From Nocardia jinanensis (GTDB taxonomy: Bacteria; Actinomycetota; Actinomycetes; Mycobacteriales; Mycobacteriaceae), in NCBI RefSeq assembly GCF_014645735.1, contig NZ_BMMH01000001.1, positions 1-64,000 on the forward strand: a DNA stretch of 64,000 nucleotides, in the 5' to 3' direction. Under the pieces are notes generated by a model that did not search any database, was not told the origin of the DNA, and saw only the letters and a list, made by a program, of their open reading frames with translations. The translations under genes and the position numbers were made by a program. Of this stretch, positions 27,319 through 36,954 are shown one piece after another (the first letter of the stretch is position 1; every line of letters starts with the position of its first letter).

Positions 27319-27619
27319 CCCTGTTCAACGCTCTGTCCGGGCACTCTCCGGAGCTCGGGGGGACCCGGCCACAGCTCTCCCCCACCGCTGTCGGCGGTCG
27401 TCGCCCGGCGACAGAGTCGGCGCCCGAGCTCGGTGTCGGCGCGGGCGGATTCCGTCGAGCATCGTGTGGATCAACCCGGCACGCCGCGCGGGGCCGGCCG
27501 GAAGCTGTTCCTCGAGCCGGGCGCACCCACCGTGGCACCGCATCCGAGGCCGTGACGCCGCACCGACCGCATTCGGCGAGTCCGGAACAGAGACTTCTCG
27601 CGGTCGAGGTGGATTCGGC
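27319..27619. other. short intergenic region between convergent genes
   Basis: About 300 bases; no gene or clear terminator recognised. Confidence 0.35.
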
Positions 27620-28345
27620 TCAAAACAACCCGCCACCCGCATGGACGGTTTCGCCGGTGATCCAGCGGGCCGCGTCGGAAGCCAGGAAGGCGACGATCCG
27701 GGCGATATCGTCGGGCTCGCCGATGCGGCCGAGCGGCGTGGATACGACGATCTGCTCGGTCAGCTCCGGGCTACGCGCCGCGGCCAGCGCCTCGGTCCGT
27801 ATCGCACCCGGCAGCACATTGTTGACGGTGATCCCGCGTGGCCCGAGTTCCCTGGCCAGCACGCGGACCAGTTCCTCAGCGGCCGCTTTGCTGGCGCCGT
27901 ACAGACCAGCCCCCGGGCGATGCGTCGCCGTCACCCCGGATGAGACGACAACGATCCGACCGTGGTCTCGCAACCGGTTCGCGGCCTCCCGCAACGCGAC
28001 GAAGGTGGCTCTGGCGTTGATCGAGAACATCAGCTCGTAGTCCTCGTCGGTAGCCTCGGCGATCGCGGAGAATCTCGCCGTCCCGACGTTGTTCACCAGT
28101 ATGTCCACACCTCCGAAGCGTTCCTCGGCACTATCGAACAAGCCCCGCAGCTGTGCCGGATCGGCGACATCGGCCTGCGCGGCAACGCCTTGCCCGCCCG
28201 ACCTTTCGATCGTGGCGACCACCTGCTCTGCCGCAGATCGGTTCGACTGGTAGTTGACAACGACAGTGGCACCGTCGGCGCCCAGCCGCTCCGCGATGGC
28301 CCGCCCGATACCGCGCGATCCCCCGGTGACGATTGCAACCGGCAT
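27620..28345 (-). CDS. short-chain dehydrogenase/reductase (FabG-like)
   Basis: 241 aa from ATG 28345 with GGGAGG just upstream. Classical SDR: TGGSRGIGRAIA cofactor motif at about 8-19, NNVG at about 84, catalytic Ser (VVSSGVTA), YGASK (YxxxK) and the PGAIRTE and EPDDIARIVAFLASDAARWITGETVHAGGG blocks. NADP-dependent oxidoreductase; substrate unknown, typical of 3-ketoacyl or sugar reductases. Confidence 0.88.
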   Translation of the reverse strand: MPVAIVTGGSRGIGRAIAERLGADGATVVVNYQSNRSAAEQVVATIERSGGQGVAAQADVADPAQLRGLFDSAEERFGGVDILVNNVGTARFSAIAEATDEDYELMFSINARATFVALREAANRLRDHGRIVVVSSGVTATHRPGAGLYGASKAAAEELVRVLARELGPRGITVNNVLPGAIRTEALAAARSPELTEQIVVSTPLGRIGEPDDIARIVAFLASDAARWITGETVHAGGGLF

Positions 28346-28789
28346 GACACCTCCCACTAGTCCACTTCATCGACAGTAATCATGCCCAACCAATTGGAGG
28401 AGACAGTCAATAGTCGATGTTCTAGACTTACTTCATGCCGACCGAGGGGGCGGACGCGCCCATGAGCCGACGCGAGGCCTCTTCCCGACACCGCCTCACC
28501 CGAGGCCCACCCGCGGAAAGCCCTTCCCTTCTCGATGGCAGACGAGGCCGTGAATCGATACGGGCCAGATCTTTATCGACCCGATGCCGGAATCGAAACG
28601 CCACCCGCAACTGTGCGGCCCGAAACGTGTGTAATCTGCCGTGCCGAGACCCGGTTCGATGTCTTACCAGGCGTTACACCGCGCGCGGCCACCAATTCGG
28701 TTGTCACGGTTCCGTGGCACCGCGCCTGGCCTATCTGTACATATCGCTGTTCGGCAGAACTTTACGTCGATTCTGGATACGGAGGCGTT
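28346..28789. other. intergenic region before a methyltransferase gene
   Basis: About 440 bases. AGTC...GACT around 28410-28430 is a weak dyad that could be a regulator site. A short rightward frame starting MPTEGADAPMSRREA at 28435 looks like the first residues of an HTH regulator but soon turns Arg-rich and is not called. Confidence 0.3.
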
Positions 28790-29530
28790 GTGGATTGGGA
28801 GTTGTGGCAGCGTAGTTGGGATCAGCAGCAGAGTTTCTATCTTCCCGAACGCGAAGAACGGTTCCGAGTGATGATCGACGTGGTGGAGGCCGCGGTGGGG
28901 CCGACTCCGCATGTTCTCGATCTGGCCGCTGGAACGGGGACCATCACCCGGCGCTTGTTCACACGCCTACCCCGAGCGAGGTCGGTCGCGGTCGATATCG
29001 ATCCGACGATGATGGCGATCGCCCGGGGATCATTCGAAGGGGACGCGCGGATCACATTCGTCACGGCCGACCTGGCCGCACCGGGCTGGATGGAAGGTCT
29101 GCCCGACCAGCCTTTCGACGCCGTTCTGACGGCGACATCGACGCATTGGCTGAAGGCCGAACCGTTGACCCGGTTGTACGCCGATCTCGCGAAGGTTGTT
29201 CGACCGGGCGGCGTGTTCGTCAATGCCGACCATATGCCCGATCCGGATACCCCCGTGCTCAACGCCATAGATGAGGCCGTCCAGGACAATCACAGGGAAC
29301 GAGTATGTGCCATGGGGGCCCTGGATTGGGAGCAGTGGTGGGAAGAGGTAGCTCTCGACCCCGGCCTCACCGAGGAGCATGCGGGCAGCCGGGCGATTTT
29401 CGACCAGCACAGCGGGGGTGAGGAACATCCCGCCGAATGGCACTGCCTCCGGTTGCGAGAAGCCGGATTCCTGGAGGCAGGTGTGGCGTGGCGTTCGATC
29501 AACGACGCGATGGTGGTCGCGATCAGGTAG
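28790..29530 (+). CDS. class I SAM-dependent methyltransferase
   Basis: 246 aa from GTG 28790 (GGAGG at 28781-28785). SAM site VLDLAAGTGTITRRL, acidic VAVDIDPTMM, TADLAAPGW, ATSTHWLKAEPL and RPGGVFVNADHMPDP follow the Methyltransf_25 pattern. The frame is open upstream to 28535, but the upstream part lacks a start signal. A C-terminal helical part with WEQWWEEV and HCLRLREAGF is typical of small-molecule methyltransferases. Substrate unknown. Confidence 0.8.
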   Translation: MDWELWQRSWDQQQSFYLPEREERFRVMIDVVEAAVGPTPHVLDLAAGTGTITRRLFTRLPRARSVAVDIDPTMMAIARGSFEGDARITFVTADLAAPGWMEGLPDQPFDAVLTATSTHWLKAEPLTRLYADLAKVVRPGGVFVNADHMPDPDTPVLNAIDEAVQDNHRERVCAMGALDWEQWWEEVALDPGLTEEHAGSRAIFDQHSGGEEHPAEWHCLRLREAGFLEAGVAWRSINDAMVVAIR

Positions 29531-29584
29531 TGGCCGGTCGTTCGAACGCGTGCCGCGTCCTCTCGCAACGGCAGGTCCGGGTCC

Positions 29585-31258
29585 TTACTTGGCGTCCCAG
29601 TAGCACTCCACCACCGCCGTTGTGAAGGGGAAACGCACCGGTGTCGGCCCGAAAGCCAGTCGGCCTGCGGTATCGGCCGCGGTGGCGATCATTTCGGCCA
29701 CCGCCGCCGCTTCCGCTGACGGACAGTGCACGATCACCTCGTCATGCTGGAAGAAGACCAGCTCGGCACGGAGCCCGGCACGGAACATCGCATGACGCAG
29801 GCCGGCCAGGACCAGCAGGGCCCAGTCGGCGGCGCTACCCTGCACCACGAAGTTACGAGTGAAGCGGCCGCGGGCACGTGCCGCCGCGGAGGTGCTGCCG
29901 TACTCACTGCGATTCTCCCGAGCCCGGTCCTCTCGGTCCGGTGACGCATCCGGCCCCGGCGGGCACGTCCGCCCCAGCCACGTGCGTACCAGACGACCCT
30001 CCTCACCAGCACGCGCCGCGTCGTCGACATAGCCCACCGCGGCCGGATAACGCCGGCGCAGACCGGCCAAGTGGGTCAGGGCATCGCCGGAGGTCTGGCC
30101 GTAAATGGCACCCAGCAGGGCGAGTTTGGCTTGCGCGCGTTCGCCGCCGAAGCCACGGGCAGCCAGATCCGCGTACAGATCCTCACCCCGGCCGGCCACC
30201 TTCATTAATCCCGGGTCGCGCGAAACGGCGGCGAGTATCCGCGGCTCCATCTGGTCGGCGTCAGCGACCACCAGGGACCACCCCGGGTCGGCACAGATGG
30301 CCCGGCGGATCACCTTCGGGATCTGCAAGGCGCCACCACCATTGGTGGTCCAGCGGCCCGAAACCGTACCACCGGGCAGATATTCGGGACGAAAGCGGCC
30401 GCCGTATACCCACTGTTCGAGCCAGGACCAACCGTGGGCGGTATACAGGCGGTACAGCGTTTTGTAGGCCAGTAGTGGTGCTACCGCGGGATGATCGATC
30501 TGTTGGAGCTCCCACTTTCGCGTGGAGGACAACTCGATTCCGGCGCGGGCGAAGGCCTTGATGATGTCGTTGGGCAAGTCCGGGCGGACCCGCACCCCGT
30601 CCCCGAAAGCCCGCGACACCTCATCGGCCAATTCCGCCATGCGGCGCGGTGGTGACCCACCCGGAAAACGCTCCCCCAACAGCGTGTCCAGCAACTCGCG
30701 GTGAACGTCGGCGCGCCACGGGATCCCCGACCGCGACATCTCCGCGGCGACGAGCATGCCCGCCGATTCCGCGGCGAGCAGCAGCCGCATCCGCTCCGGA
30801 TGCTCGGTGGCCGCCGTCCGGGCGATCTGACCCGCGTAGACCTCCAGCAAGGCGGTGAATTCGTCCGTCCCGGCCGGCAGCGGCACCGCGCCCGACTCGA
30901 ACAACGACGGCTGGACCTCCGCCGCCCGCGCGGGGGCGTCCGCGGGAACGGGCAGGTGGTGCAGGCGAGCCCAAGCTGCCGCGAGCGAACGGGGCTGACC
31001 CGACTGCCCCTCCTCGTACCCGATCAGCAAAGCCTCCGCGGCCTCCACGTCGTAGCAGCGCTCGACCCGTACGCCTGCCGCCAGCAGGGATCGATAGATC
31101 TCGGCGGTGGACCGCCACACCCACCGCTCGACCTCGGGGCGCGACCGCACCGCCTCGACGAGCGAAGGCTCGTAAACCACCTCGGCGGGCCGGCCGTCCG
31201 GATCGAGTGGACACAGATACGCACCCCCATCGCCCGATCCCGCTACCGCCCACCTCAC
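29585..31258 (-). CDS. short DNA polymerase I-like protein (3'-5' exonuclease-like/polymerase)
   Basis: 557 aa from GTG 31258; a GTG at 31288 would add ten residues. Family A polymerase motifs are intact: motif A DADQMEPRILA, motif B ERAQAKLALLGAIYG, motif C QHDEVIVHCP, and the thumb/palm block GRFRPEYLPGGTVSGRWTT. The N-terminal 170 residues replace the long PolA N-terminus with a shortened exonuclease-like region. Such proteins are annotated as bifunctional 3'-5' exonuclease/DNA polymerase in many actinobacteria, additional to the main PolA. Role probably in repair. Confidence 0.85.
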   Translation of the reverse strand: MRWAVAGSGDGGAYLCPLDPDGRPAEVVYEPSLVEAVRSRPEVERWVWRSTAEIYRSLLAAGVRVERCYDVEAAEALLIGYEEGQSGQPRSLAAAWARLHHLPVPADAPARAAEVQPSLFESGAVPLPAGTDEFTALLEVYAGQIARTAATEHPERMRLLLAAESAGMLVAAEMSRSGIPWRADVHRELLDTLLGERFPGGSPPRRMAELADEVSRAFGDGVRVRPDLPNDIIKAFARAGIELSSTRKWELQQIDHPAVAPLLAYKTLYRLYTAHGWSWLEQWVYGGRFRPEYLPGGTVSGRWTTNGGGALQIPKVIRRAICADPGWSLVVADADQMEPRILAAVSRDPGLMKVAGRGEDLYADLAARGFGGERAQAKLALLGAIYGQTSGDALTHLAGLRRRYPAAVGYVDDAARAGEEGRLVRTWLGRTCPPGPDASPDREDRARENRSEYGSTSAAARARGRFTRNFVVQGSAADWALLVLAGLRHAMFRAGLRAELVFFQHDEVIVHCPSAEAAAVAEMIATAADTAGRLAFGPTPVRFPFTTAVVECYWDAK

Positions 31259-31500
31259 GTCCCCGAGTCTGGCACCAGGGTCCGACACCCACGGCAGCGG
31301 TTCGTCCAGAAGTTTCCGGGCAGATATCCGAGAGCCGCGGCAACAGCTGTGGAGGCGACCCAGATGGAGCCTTGTGCCGACACCTGGTGTTCGACGCCGG
31401 TCCGATGGGGATGGAGAACTACACCGGGTGAGCCGCGATCCGAGAGTTCTTCGCGCACAGCCAGGAGGTGATGGCCGTGCGGCGAGTCCGACGTCCGGGA

Positions 31501-33417
31501 TCAGCCCGTGCTGCGGCCGCCGAGATGTCGGGCGAAGTGCCGCTCGATCGCGCGGTGCAGCATGACCTGGTTCTCCGGGTTCTCGAAGCCGTGCCCCTCG
31601 TCCTCGGCGACCAGATACTCGACCGGGACGCCACGCTCGCGCAGCCGCGCGACGATGTTATCGGACTCGGCCTGGACGACGCGGACGTCGTTGGCGCCCT
31701 GGGCGACGAGTAGCGGGGTGCGGATCCGGTCGACCATGGTGATCGGAGAGCGGGCCAGCATATCGGCCTCCTGCTCGGGGATATCGGGGTCGCCGACGTA
31801 GCGGTACCAGTTGTTGACATTGAAAGCCCGGGTGAACGGCGGCAGGGTGCGCAGGAAGTTCGCGAGGTCGGAGACGCCGACGTAGTCGACGGCGGCGGCG
31901 AAACGGTCCGGGGTGACGGTGATCCCGACGAGGGCGGCGTACCCGCCGTAGGACCCGCCGTAGATGCCGATGCGGCCGGGATCGGCACAGCCGCCGGCGA
32001 CGGCCCAGTCGACAGCGTCGATCAGGTCGTCGTGCATCGCCCGGGCGAACTCGCCGATCGCGGCGGTGACGTGGCGCCTTCCATAGCCCAGCGAGCCGCG
32101 GAAGTTCACTTGCAGCACCGCGTAGCCCCGGTTGGCGAGGAACTGTGCGTCGCTGCTGTACCCCCAGGAGTCGTACCACCACGGCCCGCCGTGCACCACC
32201 AGCACAAGGGGGAGATTTCGCGGTTCGACGCCGACCGGCAGGGTGAGGAAGCCGTGCAAGGGCAGTCCGTCACGGGCGGGGAAACCGACAGGTTCCATAG
32301 GGGCCATAGTGTTCGGATCCCGGTCCGGGTGAGCGCGGAACAGCAACCGGGCCTCGCCGGTGGTGTGGTCGTAGAGCCAGGTGACGCCGGGGTCACGGTC
32401 GTGGACGAAAGTGGCGATCCAGCGCTGCCCGGAGTCGTCGCAGGACAGGGTGCCGAGTACGCCGTCGGAGAGTTTCCGGAGCTGCGTGTGGATTTCGGCG
32501 AAATGCGGGTCGAGGACCTCGATATACGGGCGATCGGCGACGAAGCGGGCGGCGAGGATCTCGCCGGTGTGCCGGTGGCGGTAGACCGGGGGCGGGAGCA
32601 CACCGGGCAGAATCGTGCCGCTGATGTCGAGGTCGTGACCTGCGACGGCGGCGACGACGGTCTCCTCGCCGGTCTCGTGGTCGATGCGAACCAGCCGCAG
32701 GTCGTCACCATCCTGGAATAACCCGACGAGCAGGCCTTTCCCGTCGGCGGTGACCTCCTGGGGCTGGACACCCATCGGATGTTCGGCTCCGCCGAGGCGG
32801 CGCAGCAGCCGTGTCCGCCCGGTGCCGGGGTCGATCGCGGAGATCTCGACGGTGCCGTCCGGGGCGAGCGCGGTCCGGAAAGTAGGCTCGCCACGGCGGT
32901 CGAGCAGGACGACAGCGGTCGGGTCGTCCTGCTCGCGGTGCAGGGTCGTCTCGCCGGTGGCGACGTCGATCCGGAACATGTCGAAGAACGTCGGGCGCCG
33001 ATTCATCGTGACCAGCACGCTGCCCGGGACCGACGGAAGCGGCTCCGCACCCACCACCCGCGACCCCGGGTCCATCGGGGTGAGGTCGACAGCGGGTGAT
33101 TCGGGGTCGTCGAGGTCGACGCGGTGCAGGTGCCAGTCCTCGTTACCGTCGGTGTCCTGGAGGTAGAGCAGCCATCGGGGGCCGTCGGTCCAGTAATAGG
33201 TGGTGATCCCGCGGCGCCTGTCGTGGGTAACGGGGACGGCGTCGTCATGGGTCTGGTCGATGCCGCGGATCCAGACGTTACGCCGGCCCCGGTGCGGGGC
33301 GAGGTAGGCGATGCGGGTGCCGTCCGGGGAGATCGACGGGTTCGCGAACTGCGGGTCGGCGAAGAACGACTCGATATCGATCAATGGTGGTCGCTTGTCG
33401 GTCGGTCGGTCGTTCAT
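31501..33417 (-). CDS. S9 family prolyl oligopeptidase / acylaminoacyl peptidase
   Basis: 638 aa from ATG 33417 with GGAGAG upstream. N-terminal seven-bladed beta-propeller (about 30-370, with FANPSISPDGTRIAYLAP as one blade) and a C-terminal alpha/beta hydrolase domain. Catalytic triad visible: Ser in GGSYGG (about residue 490), Asp in GANDVRVV, His in DEGHGFENPEN. No signal peptide, so cytosolic. Expected to hydrolyse short peptides or blocked amino acids. Confidence 0.9.
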   Translation of the reverse strand: MNDRPTDKRPPLIDIESFFADPQFANPSISPDGTRIAYLAPHRGRRNVWIRGIDQTHDDAVPVTHDRRRGITTYYWTDGPRWLLYLQDTDGNEDWHLHRVDLDDPESPAVDLTPMDPGSRVVGAEPLPSVPGSVLVTMNRRPTFFDMFRIDVATGETTLHREQDDPTAVVLLDRRGEPTFRTALAPDGTVEISAIDPGTGRTRLLRRLGGAEHPMGVQPQEVTADGKGLLVGLFQDGDDLRLVRIDHETGEETVVAAVAGHDLDISGTILPGVLPPPVYRHRHTGEILAARFVADRPYIEVLDPHFAEIHTQLRKLSDGVLGTLSCDDSGQRWIATFVHDRDPGVTWLYDHTTGEARLLFRAHPDRDPNTMAPMEPVGFPARDGLPLHGFLTLPVGVEPRNLPLVLVVHGGPWWYDSWGYSSDAQFLANRGYAVLQVNFRGSLGYGRRHVTAAIGEFARAMHDDLIDAVDWAVAGGCADPGRIGIYGGSYGGYAALVGITVTPDRFAAAVDYVGVSDLANFLRTLPPFTRAFNVNNWYRYVGDPDIPEQEADMLARSPITMVDRIRTPLLVAQGANDVRVVQAESDNIVARLRERGVPVEYLVAEDEGHGFENPENQVMLHRAIERHFARHLGGRSTG

Positions 33418-33575
33418 GGTCACTCTCCACTCCGCTCGGCTCCGGCACGATTCCGCCCCTGAGCGAACACCATGCCGCTGGGGCACACTCAAGGTGACGC
33501 TACCGGTGGGTCGGTACTATCCGGGATCCGCCGGATCGCGACGACAGGACCGGTACCGCACCTAAGATCCATCCG

Positions 33576-34820
33576 ATGACGCTTTCCGACCACCTCCCGA
33601 GCCCGGCCCCGCACGGTTCACCGATCGATACCGCCGGGCCGCGGATCCCGTTGTATGTACCGGAATTCGCGGTAGATCCGCACAGCACCTATCGGGAGAT
33701 GCGCCGCCGGTACGGATCCCTGGTTCCGGTGGAGGTGGCGCCGGGCGTGCCCGCCACATTGGTGATCGGCTACTACACCGCGGTGCGTATCTTCAACGAC
33801 CCGGACCATTTCCCGGCCGACCCGCGCGTCTGGCAGCAGAACATTCCCAGAGGTTGCCCGGTCCTACCGCTCATGCAGTGGCGACCGAACGCACGTCGTA
33901 ACGACGGCAGCACGCACATCCGATACCGGCAGGCCATCGTCGCGGGTCTCACCAAGGTCGATCCGTACAGCATCCACGACACGGTGGCGCAGGTCGCTGT
34001 CCCGCTCATCAATTCGTTCTGCGGAAACGGATCCGCGGACCTGATCCGCGATTACGCGTTTCCGCTCACCTTCGCGGTGCTGAACGCGGTACTGGGCTGC
34101 CCTACCGAGATCGCGCAGCGCGCCGCGGCCGGGATGGCCGCGATATTCGAAGGAGTCGGGGCGGAACGCGGAGCCGAGCAACTCATGGCGTCGCTCGTGG
34201 AGCTCATCACCCTCAAACGTACGGAGCCCGGCGATGATGTGACGACACGGATAATGCAGCACCCGACCGATCTGAACGAGACCGAGATCGTGAACCAGGT
34301 GGCCACGCTCTACGGGGCGGGTATCGAACCGCTGCAGAATCTGATCGTCAACGCGTTGCGCCTGATGCTCACCGACGAGCAGTTCGGGGCCAGCGCCCTG
34401 GACGGAAGCCTGTCGACCCGCGACGCCATCGACGAGGTGCTGTTCAACGATCCGCCGATGGCCAATTTCTGTTTCACCTTCCCGAAACAGCCGATCCTCA
34501 TCGAGGATGTCTGGCTACCGGCCAACCAACCCGTCGTCATCAGCATGGCCGCCTGCAATACCGACCCGGTGGTCGGCACGAGCCAGCACACGGGCAATCG
34601 TGCTCACCTCGCTTTCGGCGGCGGGGCGCATGTGTGTCCGGCCAGTTCCCTGGCCTATCTGATCGCTCAGGACGCCATCGACCAGTTGCTCGACGGACTA
34701 CCCGAGATACGCCTCGGAGTGCCGGCCGCCGACTTGACCTGGCGGACAGGCGCGTTCCACCGCGCGTTGACCGCCCTGCCCGTCGTCTTCCCGCCGTCAC
34801 CGCCGCTTTCGCCGGTATAG
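33576..34820 (+). CDS. cytochrome P450, CYP157-like, without ExxR
   Basis: 414 aa. The heme Cys is C354 in FGGGAHVCPASS. Two canonical motifs are altered: the I-helix reads AGIEP (248-252) instead of AGxET, and the K-helix ExxR reads EVLF (287-290) with no Arg. This combination, with FNDPPMANFC...PILIEDVWLPANQPVVISMA, is that of the CYP157 family of Streptomyces, the known P450 group lacking ExxR. CYP157 genes often sit in conservons with Roadblock proteins; Roadblock genes occur here too but 15 kb away. Substrate unknown. The downstream TetR gene converges 4 bases away. Confidence 0.85.
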   Translation: MTLSDHLPSPAPHGSPIDTAGPRIPLYVPEFAVDPHSTYREMRRRYGSLVPVEVAPGVPATLVIGYYTAVRIFNDPDHFPADPRVWQQNIPRGCPVLPLMQWRPNARRNDGSTHIRYRQAIVAGLTKVDPYSIHDTVAQVAVPLINSFCGNGSADLIRDYAFPLTFAVLNAVLGCPTEIAQRAAAGMAAIFEGVGAERGAEQLMASLVELITLKRTEPGDDVTTRIMQHPTDLNETEIVNQVATLYGAGIEPLQNLIVNALRLMLTDEQFGASALDGSLSTRDAIDEVLFNDPPMANFCFTFPKQPILIEDVWLPANQPVVISMAACNTDPVVGTSQHTGNRAHLAFGGGAHVCPASSLAYLIAQDAIDQLLDGLPEIRLGVPAADLTWRTGAFHRALTALPVVFPPSPPLSPV

Positions 34821-34824
34821 CTCG

Positions 34825-35397
34825 TCACTCGTTCCGCAACAGGGCGACGTTGGCGAGCCAATCGTCGACGACCCGGTCGGCCAGGGTTCGGTCGGTCCGC
34901 ATGATGCGGGTCAGCTCGAGCCCGCGAACAAGCGCCATCAGCGATTCGAAAGCCGTCCGTGCCGCCTCGGCGTCGGAGATGCCCGCATACCGGTGGAAGA
35001 GCGCGCGCAGCGCGGCACCGAGCCGCCTCTCCGCGGGCAGCAGCGTGGCGCGCAGCTCTGGGTCGGTGCGGGACGCGGCCCACAGTTCGAGGGCCGCTTG
35101 GAAGGGTGGCCCGGCCATGGCCGATCGGATCGCGTGCACCAGCTGTTCCAGGGCATCGGGCCGGTCGCCGAGGTCGGCGACGAGTTCGCCGACATTGTGC
35201 AGGCGCAGATCGGCGATGTGGTGGATCGCGGCGACGAGCAACTCGGATTTCGAGCCGAAATGGTGCAACAGCGCACCCCGCGAGACCCCCGCCTCGTCCT
35301 GGATCCGTTGCGTCGTCGTACCGGCGTAGCCGTGCTCCACCAGGCCGAACTCCGGGGCTCGGTGTCCGGAGAATTCCGACGGAATTACCGAATTCAC
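34825..35397 (-). CDS. TetR-family regulator with shortened first helix
   Basis: 190 aa from GTG 35397. The helix-turn-helix is clear: TTTQRIQDEAGVSRGALLHHFGSKSELL. The normal first helix before it (an alanine-rich ...ALxLLVEHGYAGTT stretch) is replaced by MNSVIPSEFSGHRAPEFG, so the N-terminus may have been altered by a rearrangement. GAATTC-type repeats lie just upstream (35370-35395). The effector domain looks complete. Converges with the P450 gene. Confidence 0.7.
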   Translation of the reverse strand: MNSVIPSEFSGHRAPEFGLVEHGYAGTTTQRIQDEAGVSRGALLHHFGSKSELLVAAIHHIADLRLHNVGELVADLGDRPDALEQLVHAIRSAMAGPPFQAALELWAASRTDPELRATLLPAERRLGAALRALFHRYAGISDAEAARTAFESLMALVRGLELTRIMRTDRTLADRVVDDWLANVALLRNE

Positions 35398-35778
35398 TGC
35401 CGGATCACCGCACCGGGTTATCGCCGTACTCCGAATTCACGACTGGTCCGCGGCGGCTGCATGATCACATCATCTTGCCCAGGCCATTGCCGAACAGAGG
35501 GCCTGATTCACAACCAGAAATATCGGAGGCGATTTCGGTCACCACACCCCGATGATCCGGGTCCGCCGCTATGAGATCCGCTCGGGTACGCCACAACCGG
35601 GCGCGTCGGAGATACCGGGAAGGAGTTGTGCGGAACCCGTGATTCCGGGAGCCGCGAATCCGGCGGAGTGTCGATTCCGTGACGAGGCAGGTTCATCGAC
35701 ACAGTATCGGTACCGAATACCGTGCGGTCGGATTTTCGTGCGTCGAGGAGGGCCCCGGGACCGGGGACGAACACCGTC
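35398..35778. other. intergenic region
   Basis: About 380 bases between the TetR gene and the end of the catabolic operon. No gene or terminator recognised. Confidence 0.35.
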
Positions 35779-36954
35779 CTACAGCGCCCCCCGAGCGGAA
35801 AGGCTCCGGAACAGGTCTGCGGTGCCGAACCGCCACGGTTCGCACTTGTCGCTGGTCCGCACCCGGTTGACCAGGCCGCCCAGGGTCGGCGTCTCGATGG
35901 CGACCAGATCGTCCGGGCGGTGGGTGAATCCGAGTCCCGGTTCGGCTCGGTCCTGGACCGGGGCGAACATGGTGCCGAGGAAGAGCACCACACCGTCGGG
36001 GTATTGGTGGTGCTGTCCCATGAGCTGGTGGACGAGGTCCTCGGGGTCGCGGCTGATCTCGGCCATAGACGATTCGGCGTGCAGCGCGAAATCGTCGACA
36101 CCATGGATCCGCAGTGTCACGGTCAGTTTGCGTACGGTGTCGAGATCGAAAGCGCCGTCGAAGAGCCGGATGAACGGACCGACAGCCGCGGAGGCGTTGT
36201 TGTCCTTGGCGGCAGTGAGCAGCAGCGCCGAGCGGCCCTCGAAATCGCGCAGATTGACATCGTTACCGAGGCAGGCACCGACGACCCGGCCCGCCGACGA
36301 GATCAGCAGCACCACTTCGGGTTCCGGATTGTTCCAGGTGGAGCGGGGGTGCACGCCGATATCGCTGCCGGTTCCGACACTGGCCATCGGCGCGCATTTG
36401 GTGAAGATCTCGGCATCGGGACCCAGCCCGACCTCGAGGTACTGGCTCCACCAGCCCTCGGCGACCAGTAGCTCCTTGAGCCGGGCGGTCTCGGCCGAAC
36501 CCGGTTCCAGCGCGGACAGATCGGTGCCCACGTGTTCGGTGATCTGCTCGCGCACCCGGTCGGCCAGCGAGGCGTCGCCGCGGCAGCGTTCCTCGATAAC
36601 ACGTTCCATCAGGGAGACCACGAAAGTGACGCCCGCCGCCTTGACCGGCTGCAGGTCGATCGGGCTGAGCAGCCGGGGGATCTCGGGCCGCCGTAATTCC
36701 GGTGGAGTGTGCGCGATCACCTCCGCGACCGATCCTAGGTCCGGGCCCTCGCAGCCGCGGACGAAAGCGGCCGGGTCGTCGTACTCCGCCAGATCCCGCA
36801 CGGTCGCGACCCGCGCGGTGATATCGATCAGGCGGTTGCCGCGCACCGTGACCACGCTGGGTCCGTGGGCGCACATCACCCGCCCGATCAGAACGGCCCG
36901 GTCGTGGTCGGCCGGGAGCAGGGTCTCGGCGGTCGGTGGCCAGGGGATGGTCAC
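35779..36954 (-). CDS. FAH-family 2-keto-3-deoxy-sugar-acid dehydratase (XylX-like)
   Basis: 391 aa. Fumarylacetoacetate-hydrolase fold with the blocks RSTWNNPEPEVVLLISSAGRVVG, GNDVNLRDFEGRSALLL, AKDNNASAAVGPFIRLFD and HHQYPDGVVLFLGTMFAP; this pattern and the length match XylX-type 2-keto-3-deoxy-D-xylonate/arabinonate dehydratases, which make alpha-ketoglutaric semialdehyde. The aldehyde dehydrogenase in the same operon could then make alpha-ketoglutarate. Last gene of the leftward operon; overlaps the preceding gene (ATGA). Confidence 0.8.
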   Translation of the reverse strand: MTIPWPPTAETLLPADHDRAVLIGRVMCAHGPSVVTVRGNRLIDITARVATVRDLAEYDDPAAFVRGCEGPDLGSVAEVIAHTPPELRRPEIPRLLSPIDLQPVKAAGVTFVVSLMERVIEERCRGDASLADRVREQITEHVGTDLSALEPGSAETARLKELLVAEGWWSQYLEVGLGPDAEIFTKCAPMASVGTGSDIGVHPRSTWNNPEPEVVLLISSAGRVVGACLGNDVNLRDFEGRSALLLTAAKDNNASAAVGPFIRLFDGAFDLDTVRKLTVTLRIHGVDDFALHAESSMAEISRDPEDLVHQLMGQHHQYPDGVVLFLGTMFAPVQDRAEPGLGFTHRPDDLVAIETPTLGGLVNRVRTSDKCEPWRFGTADLFRSLSARGAL

